From NCBI GenBank assembly GCA_002401775.2, contig NVUB02000011.1, forward strand, positions 1-52,271: a stretch of DNA of 52,271 nt. Direction: 5' to 3'. Source of the stretch: Ectothiorhodospiraceae bacterium. Lineage in GTDB: Bacteria > Pseudomonadota > Gammaproteobacteria > SZUA-152. This document shows positions 8,854-19,002 of the stretch, in pieces. A program made the position numbers and the translations under genes. Below the pieces are notes generated by a model. That model did not search any database, was not told the DNA's origin, and saw only the letters and a list, made by a program, of their open reading frames with translations. Position 1 is the first letter of the stretch. Each line of letters opens with the position of its first letter.

Positions 8854-9509
8854 TACATTACATCTCTTAGGTGTTTATGAATCTGCGCATAAACATCCTG
8901 GATAGATTGACAACAATCTATTTTATAAAAACATACGGAAGAGAAATTAGATTCATCTAAATAATTATCAAGTCTATACGCTAAAGTTTCTGAGGAATCT
9001 GGAAAAGGCTCATTTTTCAAGCGTGAACGCTCTAAACTTACCTCTACGGGTACATGTAATAGAAAAGCGTAATCAGGTTTAGGCGAAAAGAAAGTTACCG
9101 ATTTCCAAAGCAACCCATGCTCATTAAAATTATCTCCAAAGTTCCTCTTAAAATCTAAATACGTATCTTCTACATAGCGGTCACATATTACAACATAACC
9201 AATAGCACTTAACCATCTTACATACAGCCCATAAAAAAGGATCATATCTATACTTGCAATCGAAAGCCATAATCTACTAACTGACTTCCTCATCATTAGT
9301 TCATTGCGGCTTTTGGTAGGCCCTTGTGGCATTCGTTTTTTCCCCAAAAGCATTCGCGCTTGAGTCTTTAAAAATTGAAAAAGTGGCGTATACCCCCCCC
9401 TTCCCCAGAAGTGTTTGACCTTGTAGTTTTTCTGGAGCAATTCCTCGTTAAGGATGCCTATTTGTGTAGATTTTCCTGCCCCATCAGTTCCTGAAAAAAC
9501 TATAATCAT
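8853..9509 (-). CDS. Thymidylate-kinase-like P-loop kinase
   Basis: The 218-residue protein starts IIVFSGTDGAGKSTQ (Walker A at about residues 6-14) and has VICDRYVEDTYLDFKR (the DRY motif of dTMP kinases) near residue 108. The housekeeping tmk lies in another context in most gammaproteobacteria, and the middle region here (GKKRMPQGPTKSRNELMM) is unlike it. I therefore read it as a locus-specific kinase acting on a precursor or lipid-linked sugar. It is coupled to the APH-like gene by a one-base overlap. A run of eight C at about 9393-9400 lies in the codons for the GRGGYTP loop and could be prone to slippage. Confidence 0.78.
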   Translation of the reverse strand: MIIVFSGTDGAGKSTQIGILNEELLQKNYKVKHFWGRGGYTPLFQFLKTQARMLLGKKRMPQGPTKSRNELMMRKSVSRLWLSIASIDMILFYGLYVRWLSAIGYVVICDRYVEDTYLDFKRNFGDNFNEHGLLWKSVTFFSPKPDYAFLLHVPVEVSLERSRLKNEPFPDSSETLAYRLDNYLDESNFSSVCFYKIDCCQSIQDVYAQIHKHLRDVM

Positions 9510-9514
9510 AATTA

Positions 9515-10603
9515 TTAATTAACGCCAACAAATTTTCTAATTGCATTTTGGTAACAATGCTCTGAATATTTTTTCGTAGCTTCTTTGATATTCTTCTTTG
9601 AAATAATCTCAAGAAATTTTCGGTCTTTTATCAGAATTTCAATTTTTCTCCCTATATCTGTTGGTGATTTAATGCAAACAAGCATGCCATTAACACGATT
9701 TTTAACCATTAATGGCAAGTACTTGTAATTTGTTGTAATGATACAGCACCCCATTCTCATCGCTTCAATGATTGATAAAGGTACTGCTTCTGATATGTAA
9801 TATGTCGGCAGGATAAAAATATGGTTTTGGCCCAACAGTTGATATTTTTTTTCTTCATTTACAATGCCTACGTACTCTACGTATCCCCTGCTGTTAATGG
9901 CATCAAAAAATGATTTTTCTACTGATGCCGCACTCATTTCAGCATCGCCAACAAATCCGCCCGCTATGGTTAATTTTACCTTGTATCCCGTCTCAATAAG
10001 CTTTTCAACCGCACTAACAACATCGAATATTCCTTTAGTTTTTACAATACTAGAAAGATAAATTAGAGATATAACTGATGAATTATAGTCCCGATTAATC
10101 TTGCAAGAACTCGGTACGTTAGGAAAATAATTTGGTATGACTTTTATCTCAGTTTGACTTCCTAGAAAACTTAGTTGCTCCTGCATCCCATCAATTAATA
10201 CAGCATGCCTATCCACTCTTTTATACATTCTTGCTACGATATTTCGTACAAGCCAGGGTAAACTATAATAAAATTGCTTTAAACTAGATCCGTGTAAATG
10301 ATTACAGATAATAGCCGGCGACCTATAAAACAACAAAAGCAGCCAGAGATCGCGAACAAGCCCAATGTACGATCTCGAACACAAGAAATAGACTACTTGA
10401 GGCCTAAAAAAAAAACGTGCCCAGATAGTCTTGAAAAAATATAAAATAAATACAGAAAAAGATTCAATAGTACTTTTTTTTCTAAATGACGTCGACACAA
10501 GCATTTTTTCGTCTACTATAGCCTCTACAGCCGACCCAAAAGCTATAGACTGACCATGGAACGGAGGTGGCTTTGTTCCTACCATCAATATTTTCATACG
10601 CAT
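9515..10603 (-). CDS. Glycosyltransferase, family 4 type
   Basis: The 362-residue GT-B protein starts MRMKILMVGTKPPPFHGQSI, the usual glycine-rich N-terminal strand-loop with HGQS. The C-terminal half has IYLSSIVKTKGIFDVVSAVEKL, LTIAGGFVGD and YISEAVPLSIIEAMRMGCCII (the E-x7-E type donor site). It lies five bases from the kinase gene and probably adds one sugar of the repeat unit. The base composition is markedly AT-rich, as in the neighbouring wzx and wzy genes, consistent with horizontal transfer. A 10-base A run in the plus strand (about 10407-10416) encodes its FFF stretch. Confidence 0.85.
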   Translation of the reverse strand: MRMKILMVGTKPPPFHGQSIAFGSAVEAIVDEKMLVSTSFRKKSTIESFSVFILYFFKTIWARFFFRPQVVYFLCSRSYIGLVRDLWLLLLFYRSPAIICNHLHGSSLKQFYYSLPWLVRNIVARMYKRVDRHAVLIDGMQEQLSFLGSQTEIKVIPNYFPNVPSSCKINRDYNSSVISLIYLSSIVKTKGIFDVVSAVEKLIETGYKVKLTIAGGFVGDAEMSAASVEKSFFDAINSRGYVEYVGIVNEEKKYQLLGQNHIFILPTYYISEAVPLSIIEAMRMGCCIITTNYKYLPLMVKNRVNGMLVCIKSPTDIGRKIEILIKDRKFLEIISKKNIKEATKKYSEHCYQNAIRKFVGVN

Positions 10604-10670
10604 CTCTAATTCACAAATATAACATTAGTTAAATCAAACTCTAATTACTTATTCTAAATGGGATGCTAAG

Positions 10671-11954
10671 CTAGCAAACCTCATGTCGACGCGAGTTCCC
10701 AATACGTAACAATCCTTCATCTGCTTTTTGACGCCCGTGCTGTATAATAACAATAAAAAATATGATCAACTCTATTTGCAGTGAAGCTAATGCACTGCTA
10801 CTTAAAAAACGTGTAGATAATATTATATAAAGCATTAGAACCAGGTCATTATGAACCATCAACCTTCGACTTTTAAGAAAACTAATCAAGATTGATAACC
10901 CTGTGCCGCAATACCAAATAATCATTACAACCCCACCCATGCCTGCATTTATAAGTAATTCAAGTGGTGAATTGTGCATGCTGACACTTTGCTTTATCTC
11001 ATCATAATTTAAATATAAATATCTACTAGATGTACCAATTCCATTACCAAATGGAAAAGTCCTCTTAAGCTCTTCAACACCAATCATCCACAGACTCGTT
11101 CTCCCCGATAAATTTGATAAATCACTCCAGTCATTCGCCCCCCTTAAGATATACAGCTGCACGTCCACCCAAAAATATGATAGCAATGTCGAAAATACTG
11201 CTGTAAACATAGCCAAAAATACAACGTAATTTTTACGTGGCCTCTTATAGACCAAAGTTACAACCCCCAACAGCAATAATACTAGAGCCGCTATATAGGA
11301 GGAACGCGACGTCTCAATAATAAAAATAAATATAAAAGGTACGATAATAATCCTGAAAATAGGTTTAGAAATATGGTAGGCAATGACTAAAGCATAGAGA
11401 CAATAAAAGCCTATAGCGTTTGGATTGATGGTCGGGAGCACACCATTAAGCTTAAAACTTCCTTCAAAAAACCAACCTTCACTTGGGTATACCGATGCTA
11501 TAATGATCATCCAGACAAAGATGAAAACTATACTAATCAGCACTACTCTAAATATGTCTGTAAGTTGTTTATTTTTTGTTAACGATAGCAAGGTCGCTGC
11601 CCAATACACTACGCTAAAATATTCTACTGTCTTCCAGTACGCGAGCAACGGATAGTGACCATAAGAACCGCCTATAACCGAAAATACAAGGTAAAGTAAA
11701 ACCGGCCAAAATATCGGCCTTGACAATGTTTTCATCGCGTGTAGATTTCTTTTACTGTCAAGTACAAATAAATATGCTATGACGATAAGGACAGGCGCAA
11801 TTCTAAATATAATCTGACGCACATTAACCGCTACACTATCACTTACAGTTTCAGTACCACCCCATGAAAGCGATGATATAATTAATAAAAAAGTAATAAC
11901 TTTAAACTGAAAAGATAGTTTAACTGCCTTATCATATATTTTAAAAGATTCCAT
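10671..11954 (-). CDS. wzy: O-antigen polymerase/ligase-type membrane protein (Wzy/WaaL family)
   Basis: The 427-residue, highly hydrophobic protein has about ten to twelve predicted membrane segments. The diagnostic Wzy_C-type periplasmic loop lies near residues 290-345: GRTSLWMIGVEELKRTFPFG, GNGIGTSS, and SMHNSPLELLINAGMGG with the conserved HN. It would polymerise lipid-linked repeat units in the periplasm, or ligate the chain to lipid A core. As it is the only such protein in the locus, the polymerase role is more likely. It lies between two GT4 genes. Polymerase and ligase cannot be told apart by sequence alone. Confidence 0.8.
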   Translation of the reverse strand: MESFKIYDKAVKLSFQFKVITFLLIISSLSWGGTETVSDSVAVNVRQIIFRIAPVLIVIAYLFVLDSKRNLHAMKTLSRPIFWPVLLYLVFSVIGGSYGHYPLLAYWKTVEYFSVVYWAATLLSLTKNKQLTDIFRVVLISIVFIFVWMIIIASVYPSEGWFFEGSFKLNGVLPTINPNAIGFYCLYALVIAYHISKPIFRIIIVPFIFIFIIETSRSSYIAALVLLLLGVVTLVYKRPRKNYVVFLAMFTAVFSTLLSYFWVDVQLYILRGANDWSDLSNLSGRTSLWMIGVEELKRTFPFGNGIGTSSRYLYLNYDEIKQSVSMHNSPLELLINAGMGGVVMIIWYCGTGLSILISFLKSRRLMVHNDLVLMLYIILSTRFLSSSALASLQIELIIFFIVIIQHGRQKADEGLLRIGNSRRHEVC

Positions 11955-12012
11955 TAAATCAACGATGCTAAATCATCTCTCTTCGTACATTAGTATATAT
12001 CTCATAACCTGC

Positions 12013-13116
12013 TTAAACTTTGTTTAACAAAAGTTTCAAGCGTTCTGCAACGTAACTTGCTGTACCACACTTTGCATCAATACGCGCCTGCTTGGCATAC
12101 CTTCCCACATCATCTCTATTTAGAAGACAGTATTCCATTCCGTCGTGCAAGCTTTCCTTTGTATGCTCAATCACTCTACCGTTAACATCGTGCCGCAAAA
12201 AATAATTGGCGGCCTCTGCTTTCCTGGTCGACAAAACAGCCATTCCTGCAGCCATCGCCTCAGGTATAACAAGCCCCCAACCCGAATGACTAGTCGGATA
12301 TATCAAGACGTCTGACTTCATGAATGGACGTATTCGATCTGACCAATGCTCGTATTCTCTATCATATGACACAACCTCTCCCAACTGCGGCTCATTGATA
12401 ATCATTTTATCAATATAATGTTGCTCTGGCCCTTTTGCCGCAATAATGACCTTGAACTTATTTGGATAAATTAGATGCAGCTTTAATATTGCATCGCATA
12501 TCCAATGAATATTATGTCTTTTAATCAGCTGGCCTGAAAATAAAAAAGTGAGTTTTTTGTTTCTTAACGTATCGTCTATACTGAAGAACTCACTTAAATC
12601 TTGCCCGTAGGATAATTGATAGACATGCCTTTTCTTTGTTAATATATCTCTATAAATATTCTCACACCGCGCCCCAATAGAGAAATAATAATCTGCCCCC
12701 CTTAATAAATATCTTGAATATAAAGCCAAACTGAATTGTACAATATTTGGGAGTAAAAAATTGGGTGGTTCTGTCCAGTACCCTATCTTCACATCCAAAT
12801 CTTTATAGTAACGCGCGATTTCTATAGCGACGCATCCTCGCCAACGACCCAGTATTATATGCGTTGGTTTTATTTCTTCAATTAGTCTTTTTAACCATTG
12901 AACGATGTGATCACAATCGCCATCGCTATCAATCGAATGGATATACTTCCCATCAACCGAACTAGAAACTTGCCAGTGATTCCCTCTCACTTTTGAGGAT
13001 AACACTGTAAATGCAACATGATACTCAGATACCCCATCCTCTTGTTTAAATTCGTTTGCTATATCAATCTGAAATGGTGAGTACAACGTAGTTATCAAGA
13101 GTGCTTTCATTTTCAC
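12013..13116 (-). CDS. Glycosyltransferase, family 4 type
   Basis: The 367-residue protein has a GT-B fold: N-terminal KALLITTLYSPFQIDIANEF, then TFLFSGQLIKRHNIHWICDA, FKVIIAAKGPEQHYID and PTSHSGWGLVIPEAMAAGMAVL, the last being the donor nucleotide-binding region with the conserved EAMAAG. Its ATG overlaps the wzx stop (ATGA). It should act on undecaprenyl-linked intermediates in the cytoplasm. Acceptor and donor are unknown. Sequence around it is AT-rich compared with metK/ahcY. Confidence 0.83.
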   Translation of the reverse strand: MKMKALLITTLYSPFQIDIANEFKQEDGVSEYHVAFTVLSSKVRGNHWQVSSSVDGKYIHSIDSDGDCDHIVQWLKRLIEEIKPTHIILGRWRGCVAIEIARYYKDLDVKIGYWTEPPNFLLPNIVQFSLALYSRYLLRGADYYFSIGARCENIYRDILTKKRHVYQLSYGQDLSEFFSIDDTLRNKKLTFLFSGQLIKRHNIHWICDAILKLHLIYPNKFKVIIAAKGPEQHYIDKMIINEPQLGEVVSYDREYEHWSDRIRPFMKSDVLIYPTSHSGWGLVIPEAMAAGMAVLSTRKAEAANYFLRHDVNGRVIEHTKESLHDGMEYCLLNRDDVGRYAKQARIDAKCGTASYVAERLKLLLNKV

Positions 13117-14495
13117 AACCGATACTTTGCTAGCTTAACAAGTGAAGTATAATATCTACCTACGAAGAACATCACTAGTAAAATACTTACCCACAATTTT
13201 ATTTCTACATTAATTTTTTCTGGTACGGCCTCAAAAAAACCAACGAAAATTAAAATGCTAATCAACCCCTTATGAGTGTTTAGATTTTTATATATATTGC
13301 CCCCAAGAATTTTATAAACTTTTCGTGCCCTTATCAAATTCATCAAGATATGACTCAAAAGTGCCGCATATGCTACCCCAAGAGCACCATACATATTAGC
13401 TAACCACAGCCCAATTACCAACATAACTAAACAGCAAAACAACAAATTGTATAGCTCGTATTTTTTATTATAAAAGAATATTATCGGCAAATTTAACCCA
13501 AACAATAATGTTGAAAAATGTGCAAATAAAAGTATTTTTATAAAACCTATAGCAGGTAGAAATTTGATATCTATCAGCTCAACAATTTCATGCACAAAAG
13601 AATATAACAGGATGAAAGCAATACAGCTCATAGCAATAGCTACGTTCGACCCCAACAAATATGCATCCTTTAGTTCATCATGCCTCCCAGAGCTCATCAT
13701 TGAAGCCATTATAGGCACAAAAAAACCATTAAATATAATAACGACCATTGCCAGGAGGGCCGAATACCGGATTGCGAAACTATAAAAGCCAAGATAAATC
13801 TCAGTATCCAGATATTTCACAATAACCAAAGCAAGGTAACTTTGCTCTATACCGCTTTGAAACACTTGCAGAACAAAAATTCCTAGTGAAATTTTCATAA
13901 CATTCTTTATTCTTAAACAGCTATTTTCAAATTCAAATCGACGGTTTGATATAACAAATGCCAGAGCCATTACCAATACAGCCATCCAAAAACTATCTAC
14001 TCGATAGGAAAGAATACTGTCAACACCACCACCTTTTACTACGATTAACGCTAACATAACAACAGGGGAGACAACATATATTCCTACCACCCTTGTAACA
14101 ATATAGCCCTTAGCCCGTAACACCGCACCCAAATAGGTTAAGCAAAAAAAGGAAAGTGAAATATTCAGTAAAAGTTCGTAACTCAGACCCAAATTAGCAA
14201 GACTTAATAAATAATTGCCAGGCACTTTAATTGAAAATAATATATAAAAAATCAAAACATATACCCCGAAGATCAGCCATAAAATGGATGACGCCTGAGC
14301 ATTGCTATATTTTGGTAGACTATACACAAGTCCCTCATCAACGCCGAGTTTGAGGAGCATCACAGAAAAAAATGCTAATGAAAGATAAAATTGATATTCA
14401 CCAAACTCTACAACTGTAAGCTGAATCGCAAGTTCATATGAAACCAAGAGGTTAACTAGCTGATAAAACACTAAACCTAGCGTATTAGATAACAA
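13113..14495 (-). CDS. wzx: Wzx-type polysaccharide flippase
   Basis: The 460-residue integral membrane protein has about 12 hydrophobic segments and the general character of the MOP/MATE-like polysaccharide transporters: an N-terminal FGEYQFYLSLAFFSVMLLKL segment and a central FGLNLPIIFFYNKKYELYNL region. It would flip undecaprenyl-linked repeat units across the inner membrane for the Wzy protein encoded two genes downstream. Overlap with the next glycosyltransferase is four bases. The call rests on topology, length and setting, because Wzx sequences are poorly conserved. Confidence 0.82.
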   Translation of the reverse strand: MLSNTLGLVFYQLVNLLVSYELAIQLTVVEFGEYQFYLSLAFFSVMLLKLGVDEGLVYSLPKYSNAQASSILWLIFGVYVLIFYILFSIKVPGNYLLSLANLGLSYELLLNISLSFFCLTYLGAVLRAKGYIVTRVVGIYVVSPVVMLALIVVKGGGVDSILSYRVDSFWMAVLVMALAFVISNRRFEFENSCLRIKNVMKISLGIFVLQVFQSGIEQSYLALVIVKYLDTEIYLGFYSFAIRYSALLAMVVIIFNGFFVPIMASMMSSGRHDELKDAYLLGSNVAIAMSCIAFILLYSFVHEIVELIDIKFLPAIGFIKILLFAHFSTLLFGLNLPIIFFYNKKYELYNLLFCCLVMLVIGLWLANMYGALGVAYAALLSHILMNLIRARKVYKILGGNIYKNLNTHKGLISILIFVGFFEAVPEKINVEIKLWVSILLVMFFVGRYYTSLVKLAKYRL

Positions 14496-14497
14496 TA

Positions 14498-15391
14498 TTA
14501 CTCACCATCATTTCCTAGATTTTTCCTTTCAGCATTTATTGTTTTAACTAGACCAACCTCAAGTGAATTTCCACAGACCCATCCAAGTTCTGTCAGCTTA
14601 GATGTATTCGACTGCAAGTACATCGGCTCATTAGCTCGATAAGAGACAGCACCATAATCCAACACTGAAGACGAACCTGTTAAATGATGAACCAGGTCAC
14701 AAATTTCTTTAATGCGGACAGCTTTCCCACTACCGACATCAAATTCTTGAAATCCTATAAAGTTTTGGAATGCATATTTCAGTATAATGACAATCGCTGA
14801 AACCGTATCATCAATATAAATAAAATCACGTTTCTGTGCACCCCAAGTTAACGGAACATGTTTTTTATTATTTAGGCAACTATTAATTATGTAACTAGTG
14901 AATTTATTCGGACTATCATTAGGCCCATAGAAATGCTCTAGTCTGAGGTTTATAAAGTTCAAGTCTCCCATTTCTGAAAAATGCTTACCCCAGTCAACTA
15001 ACTGCTCTTTTGACAATGAATATGTGCTTGTGAATCTGTTAAGAGAAGTGCCAGCATTAACAAATACACACTTATCCACCATTGCTGCCTCTTCAATAAT
15101 GCTTAATGGTAAGATAATATTAGATGCCACAACTTCTGACAGACTTTCACCACTCCTCCCATACGTTGAGGCCAAGTGAATAACCACATCAATATGATTC
15201 TCTAGAAAAACTTTTTTTATGCCATCTTTCTCTATGTCATACACTTTCAGCTTATTCAGAATATTGATTAGCGGCTCCAGCAAAGATGTCTTGCGCTTTA
15301 GCAAAATAATTGTGTAATCGCAATCCACCAACACGCCAAGCAAATGCTTCCCTAAATATCCCGTACCTCCAGAAATAAGTATTGTTTTCAT
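14498..15391 (-). CDS. rfbJ: NAD-dependent epimerase/dehydratase, CDP-abequose/paratose synthase-like
   Basis: The 297-residue extended SDR protein has the Rossmann motif ILISGGTGYLGKHL, the catalytic YSLSK (Tyr-x3-Lys) and INLRLEHFYGPNDSPNKF followed by KRDFIYIDDTV. This resembles the RfbJ-type reductases that finish CDP-3,6-dideoxyhexoses by reducing C4. Directly upstream in transcription are rfbH, rfbG, rfbF and rfbI, which supply the required CDP-4-keto-3,6-dideoxyglucose. The product could be CDP-abequose or CDP-paratose; the stereochemistry cannot be told from the sequence, so the symbol is provisional. Its stop is two bases from the wzx start region. Confidence 0.68.
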   Translation of the reverse strand: MKTILISGGTGYLGKHLLGVLVDCDYTIILLKRKTSLLEPLINILNKLKVYDIEKDGIKKVFLENHIDVVIHLASTYGRSGESLSEVVASNIILPLSIIEEAAMVDKCVFVNAGTSLNRFTSTYSLSKEQLVDWGKHFSEMGDLNFINLRLEHFYGPNDSPNKFTSYIINSCLNNKKHVPLTWGAQKRDFIYIDDTVSAIVIILKYAFQNFIGFQEFDVGSGKAVRIKEICDLVHHLTGSSSVLDYGAVSYRANEPMYLQSNTSKLTELGWVCGNSLEVGLVKTINAERKNLGNDGE

Positions 15392-15840
15392 ATTTTAGCT
15401 TTGTACTTTGAATTCATGATTTTTTTTGAATCCAACTCTACTGGGCATTAGTTGACAGGCAAGTTGTAGTAACATTATGTAGTTCTTTCTCTAACAAAAA
15501 TAAAGAGGCCACAAATGTGGGCTGCATAAAGCTCACCTCAGAACAGTATTACCTAAATCATTCTCTGGTTAAATCTAATACCGGAAAAACAAGATTGAGG
15601 AAACGGCCAATGTTGACAACTCAACAATCAAGCGTGAGCTTATGCAAAACACCTGGTCCGGGGGCTAAACTCTTAAACACACGCACAGAGCACCATTTCA
15701 TAGATCGACTAAGTTAAAGTTGACGGCCTATATGTTGGCGTCTGCGTTACCAGAGAAATCATCTGCAACAGCCAGCAAACTAACAAATTGAAAATAGGCC
15801 TGCATTATTAAGTTATGTCAACAAGAAAATCACCTCAACA
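15392..15840. other. Intergenic region between rfbH and the rfbJ-like gene, no gene seen
   Basis: About 450 AT-rich bases separate two minus-strand genes of the same pathway. I see no protein with family features on either strand and no clear hairpin terminator. A promoter for the rfbJ-wzx-wzy part may lie here, but no convincing -35/-10 pair can be singled out by eye. Confidence 0.5.
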
Positions 15841-17154
15841 TTAAAAGTTAACCCCGAAAAACTCTTCAATTTTTTCGCTAACAAAATCGAGTTGTGTTTC
15901 GGACAAACCAGGAAAAACCCCAACCCAAAAAGTGTGATTCATGATACGGTCAGTATTAGTTAACTTTCCAGGCACTCTATAGTTATGCCCTCTAAAATAT
16001 GGCTGCCTTGTAAGATTACCCGCAAACAAAAGTCTTGTACCAATACGGCTCTGGTCTAGATATTTCAGTAAATCGACACGGTTAATATTCGCTTCTTCAC
16101 GAAGGGTTATTGGAAAACCAAACCAAGATGGATCTGAATTTGGAGTTGGCTCCGGCAAAATCATAAACTCTTCTACCGAAGAAAGGCGGTCTTTAAGGTA
16201 AGAAAAGTTCTGTTTTCGCTTTTCAACAAATGCCGGCAGACTGTCCATTTGAGCAAGTCCACACGCAGCCTGCATATCTGTTATCTTTAGATTGTAACCA
16301 AGGTGTGAGTAGGTATATTTATGGTCGTATCCAATGGGAAGATCGCCCAGCTGCTGAGAAAAACGCTTTCCGCATGTATTATCGCAACCTGGTGCGCAAT
16401 AACAGTCACGTCCCCAATCTCTGAATGACTCAATTAGTTTATTAAGTTCACTCGATTGAGTAAAAATCGCCCCTCCTTCACCCATGGTAATATGATGCGC
16501 AGGATAGAAACTGAGTGTTGCAATGTCACCAAAGGTACCTACCTTCTTCTCCTTATATTCCGCCCCCAAAGCATCGCAGCAGTCTTCAATTAACCAAAGA
16601 TTATACCTTTCAGCGAATGCTTTAACTTCTCCGAGGTCATAAGGATTACCAAGAGTATGCGCAATCATCACCGCTTTGGTCTTTTTCGAGTATGCCTGCT
16701 CTAACTGATTTACATCGATGTTGTAAGTTGGGATATCAACATCGACAAAGACCGGGACAAGGCCATTTTGCAGAATGGGGTTTACGGTTGTTGGGAAGCC
16801 TGCTGCAACGGTAATCACTTCATCACCAGGTTTTAAGCTTCTTTCTCCTAAAGAGGGAGATGTCAGTGCTGTCAGTGCCAAGAGATTAGCGGATGACCCC
16901 GAATTCGTTGTAAGAACATGATCGACGCCCAGGTATTGTGCTAGCCGTTTTTCAAACAGCTCATTAAAACGGCCTGTGGTTAGCCAGCCATCTAATGAAG
17001 CCTCTACCATCAGCTGCAGTTCATTTGCACCTAAAACTTTGCCTGACGGTGGTACCACTGTCTCTCCAGCTACAAAGGGTTTGGGTGCGTAAGCTCCAAG
17101 TGAAAACTTTTCTACAAGATCCGAAATTTCTTTTCTAATCTGTTCTTGTGACAT
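15841..17154 (-). CDS. rfbH: CDP-6-deoxy-D-xylo-4-hexulose-3-dehydrase (E1)
   Basis: The 437-residue member of the DegT fold lacks the Schiff-base lysine. The site reads [14 protein letters not shown], with His (H220) in its place, the hallmark of the PMP-dependent C3 dehydrase of 3,6-dideoxyhexose synthesis. [13 protein letters not shown] near residue 250 carries the cysteines for the iron-sulfur cluster of this enzyme family. It removes the C3 hydroxyl of CDP-4-keto-6-deoxyglucose together with the reductase RfbI/AscD encoded upstream. It follows rfbG by four bases, in the conserved rfbFGH order. Confidence 0.95.
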   Translation of the reverse strand: MSQEQIRKEISDLVEKFSLGAYAPKPFVAGETVVPPSGKVLGANELQLMVEASLDGWLTTGRFNELFEKRLAQYLGVDHVLTTNSGSSANLLALTALTSPSLGERSLKPGDEVITVAAGFPTTVNPILQNGLVPVFVDVDIPTYNIDVNQLEQAYSKKTKAVMIAHTLGNPYDLGEVKAFAERYNLWLIEDCCDALGAEYKEKKVGTFGDIATLSFYPAHHITMGEGGAIFTQSSELNKLIESFRDWGRDCYCAPGCDNTCGKRFSQQLGDLPIGYDHKYTYSHLGYNLKITDMQAACGLAQMDSLPAFVEKRKQNFSYLKDRLSSVEEFMILPEPTPNSDPSWFGFPITLREEANINRVDLLKYLDQSRIGTRLLFAGNLTRQPYFRGHNYRVPGKLTNTDRIMNHTFWVGVFPGLSETQLDFVSEKIEEFFGVNF

Positions 17155-17158
17155 GTTG

Positions 17159-18232
17159 TTATCCGATTAAATTCATATATTCAGTAATCTGTTTTTGGCA
17201 GAGAGTTCTTGGGGTTGTCTCGCTTGCGAGCGCTTTGTGCCAAGCTACTATCTGTTTCAGGGCCAGCCCCAGATTCCATCTAGGTCGCCACCCTAATTTT
17301 GTATGCGCCTTTGAGCAATCCAATTTAAGGTAATTCGCCTCATGTGGGTGCTCACCTTTGTCGATGCCCCATGCAGCCCCCCCCCCCCAAAGCTGGGTCA
17401 TTTCTTTTACGATCCATTCAACGGATTTAGCATCCTCTTCTCTTGGCCCAAAGTTCCATGCCTCAGCCCACGGCATTCCATCCATACATAACCGTTCAGA
17501 CAGTTCAATGTATCCTGCGAGAGGCTCAAGCACATGCTGCCAAGGACGGATGGCATTAGGGTTACGGGTATGAACTGTATCTTTCATCTCAAAGGCTCTG
17601 ATTATATCAGGGATCAGGCGGTCTTCAGCCCAGTCTCCCCCGCCTATCACATTACCCGCCCGAGCTGAGGCTATAGCTGTCTGATGGTGAGAATATGCCT
17701 GTGCAGGAAAATAAGAGTCACGATAGGAAGCAATCAATAGTTCCGCACAGCCTTTACTACTACTATAGGGGTCATGTCCACCCATAGGTTCGATCTCTCT
17801 GTAGCCCCACTCCCATTCACGATTCTTATAACACTTATCAGTGGTGATCATTACTGCGGCTCGGACAGATTTTGATGCTCTGATGGCTTCAAGTATATGC
17901 AAAGTGCCCATGACATTGGTTGCATACGTCTCTACCGGCTCACGATAGGAGTAACGCACTAAAGGCTGGGCTGCCAGGTGAAAAACGATTTCTGGTTGGT
18001 GCTCTGCAAATATGAGCTTCATTTTATCTAGATTACGAATATCTTCACGTAAACTGTCCATTCCATCAGCCACTTGCGCCTGTTCATAGAGGCTTGGGGT
18101 CGTCGGCGGGTCTAGAGACACCCCCACCACTTTAGCGCCTAGGCTCTGCAACCAGAGTGATAACCAACTTCCCTTAAAACCAGTATGCCCGGTGACAAGT
18201 ACCTTCTTCCCCTTCCAAAAAGCAGCATCCAT
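17159..18232 (-). CDS. rfbG: CDP-glucose 4,6-dehydratase
   Basis: The extended SDR protein contains [18 protein letters not shown] (NAD site), [13 protein letters not shown] and YSSSKGCAE (catalytic Tyr-x3-Lys), which identify RfbG. I choose the ATG at 18232: known homologues begin near FWKGKKV, and this start overlaps the rfbF stop as TAATG. Further in-frame ATGs lie upstream (to 18247). The enzyme makes CDP-4-keto-6-deoxyglucose. At about residue 281 a run of twelve G encodes WGGG. Gain or loss of one base truncates the protein before its conserved C-terminal region ([14 protein letters not shown]), so the gene may be phase variable. In the present state it is in frame. Confidence 0.95.
   Translation of the reverse strand: MDAAFWKGKKVLVTGHTGFKGSWLSLWLQSLGAKVVGVSLDPPTTPSLYEQAQVADGMDSLREDIRNLDKMKLIFAEHQPEIVFHLAAQPLVRYSYREPVETYATNVMGTLHILEAIRASKSVRAAVMITTDKCYKNREWEWGYREIEPMGGHDPYSSSKGCAELLIASYRDSYFPAQAYSHHQTAIASARAGNVIGGGDWAEDRLIPDIIRAFEMKDTVHTRNPNAIRPWQHVLEPLAGYIELSERLCMDGMPWAEAWNFGPREEDAKSVEWIVKEMTQLWGGGAAWGIDKGEHPHEANYLKLDCSKAHTKLGWRPRWNLGLALKQIVAWHKALASETTPRTLCQKQITEYMNLIG
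17377..17388 (-). repeat. Twelve-base G tract in rfbG (C12 on the plus strand)
   Basis: The minus strand reads TGG, nine G, then GCT. I worked out both slipped frames: one extra G reaches a TGA about 12 codons on; one lost G reaches a TAG about 30 codons on. A homopolymer this long inside a sugar-nucleotide gene is the usual hallmark of slipped-strand phase variation. Confidence 0.85.
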
Positions 18233-19002
18233 TACCACACTTTCCATGGTGCTCTGTTATTAGCCCAAAGTTCTTCAAGGTGGTGTTTATCTCGTAGTGT
18301 ATCCATGGGCTGCCAAAAACCCTTGTGCTCATAGGACATCAATTCACCCTCGCGGGCAAGATGATTAAGTGGGTACTGTTCCCATGTTGTACTGTCACCA
18401 TCGATATAGTCGATCACTTTGGGAGAGAGTACAAAAAAACCACCGTTGATCATACCGCCATCGCCCTTAGGTTTCTCTTGAAAACTCACTACCTGATGTT
18501 CCTTGATTTCCAGAGCACCAAATCGACCAGGAGGATAGGTAGCGGTAAGCGTGGCTAATTTACCGTGCTGTCGATGAAACTCAATGGTTTGCGTGATATT
18601 TACATCCGACACACCGTCACCATAGGTAAACAAAAACTCGGACTCATCCTTAATATACTCTGCAGCACGCTTCAGACGTCCGCCAGTCATAGTTGTATCA
18701 CCCGTATCAACCAAGGTGACTCGCCATGGTTCTGCACGTTTTCGATGCACGTCCATACCATTATCACGCATACAAAATGTTACATCTGATGTATGCAAGA
18801 AGTAATTCGCAAAATATTCCTTGATCACATACCCCTTGTACCCGCAGCAAATGACAAAATCATTTACTCCGTGAGCCGAGTAGCTTTTCATTATGTGCCA
18901 GAGTATAGGTTTGCCACCAATTTCCACCATAGGCTTTGGCTTTAAGTCTGTCTCTTCACTCAAGCGAGTACCTAAACCACCCGCTAAAATAACCGCCTTC
19001 AT
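18232..19002 (-). CDS. rfbF: Glucose-1-phosphate cytidylyltransferase
   Basis: The 256-residue protein begins [17 protein letters not shown], the nucleotidyltransferase signature, followed by [18 protein letters not shown] and TYGDGVSDV with the metal-binding Asp. The C-terminal [17 protein letters not shown] is diagnostic of RfbF. It makes CDP-glucose from CTP and glucose-1-phosphate, the first step of the CDP-3,6-dideoxyhexose route. It overlaps the rfbI/ascD stop by four bases and the rfbG start by one. Confidence 0.96.
   Translation of the reverse strand: MKAVILAGGLGTRLSEETDLKPKPMVEIGGKPILWHIMKSYSAHGVNDFVICCGYKGYVIKEYFANYFLHTSDVTFCMRDNGMDVHRKRAEPWRVTLVDTGDTTMTGGRLKRAAEYIKDESEFLFTYGDGVSDVNITQTIEFHRQHGKLATLTATYPPGRFGALEIKEHQVVSFQEKPKGDGGMINGGFFVLSPKVIDYIDGDSTTWEQYPLNHLAREGELMSYEHKGFWQPMDTLRDKHHLEELWANNRAPWKVW

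Noticed and set aside
9393-9400. Run of eight C in the thymidylate-kinase-like gene as a phase-variation tract
   Set aside because: Shorter than usual switching tracts; noted in the gene entry but not claimed.
8853-9509. The housekeeping thymidylate kinase gene
   Set aside because: The middle region is unlike it and the operon context is polysaccharide synthesis.
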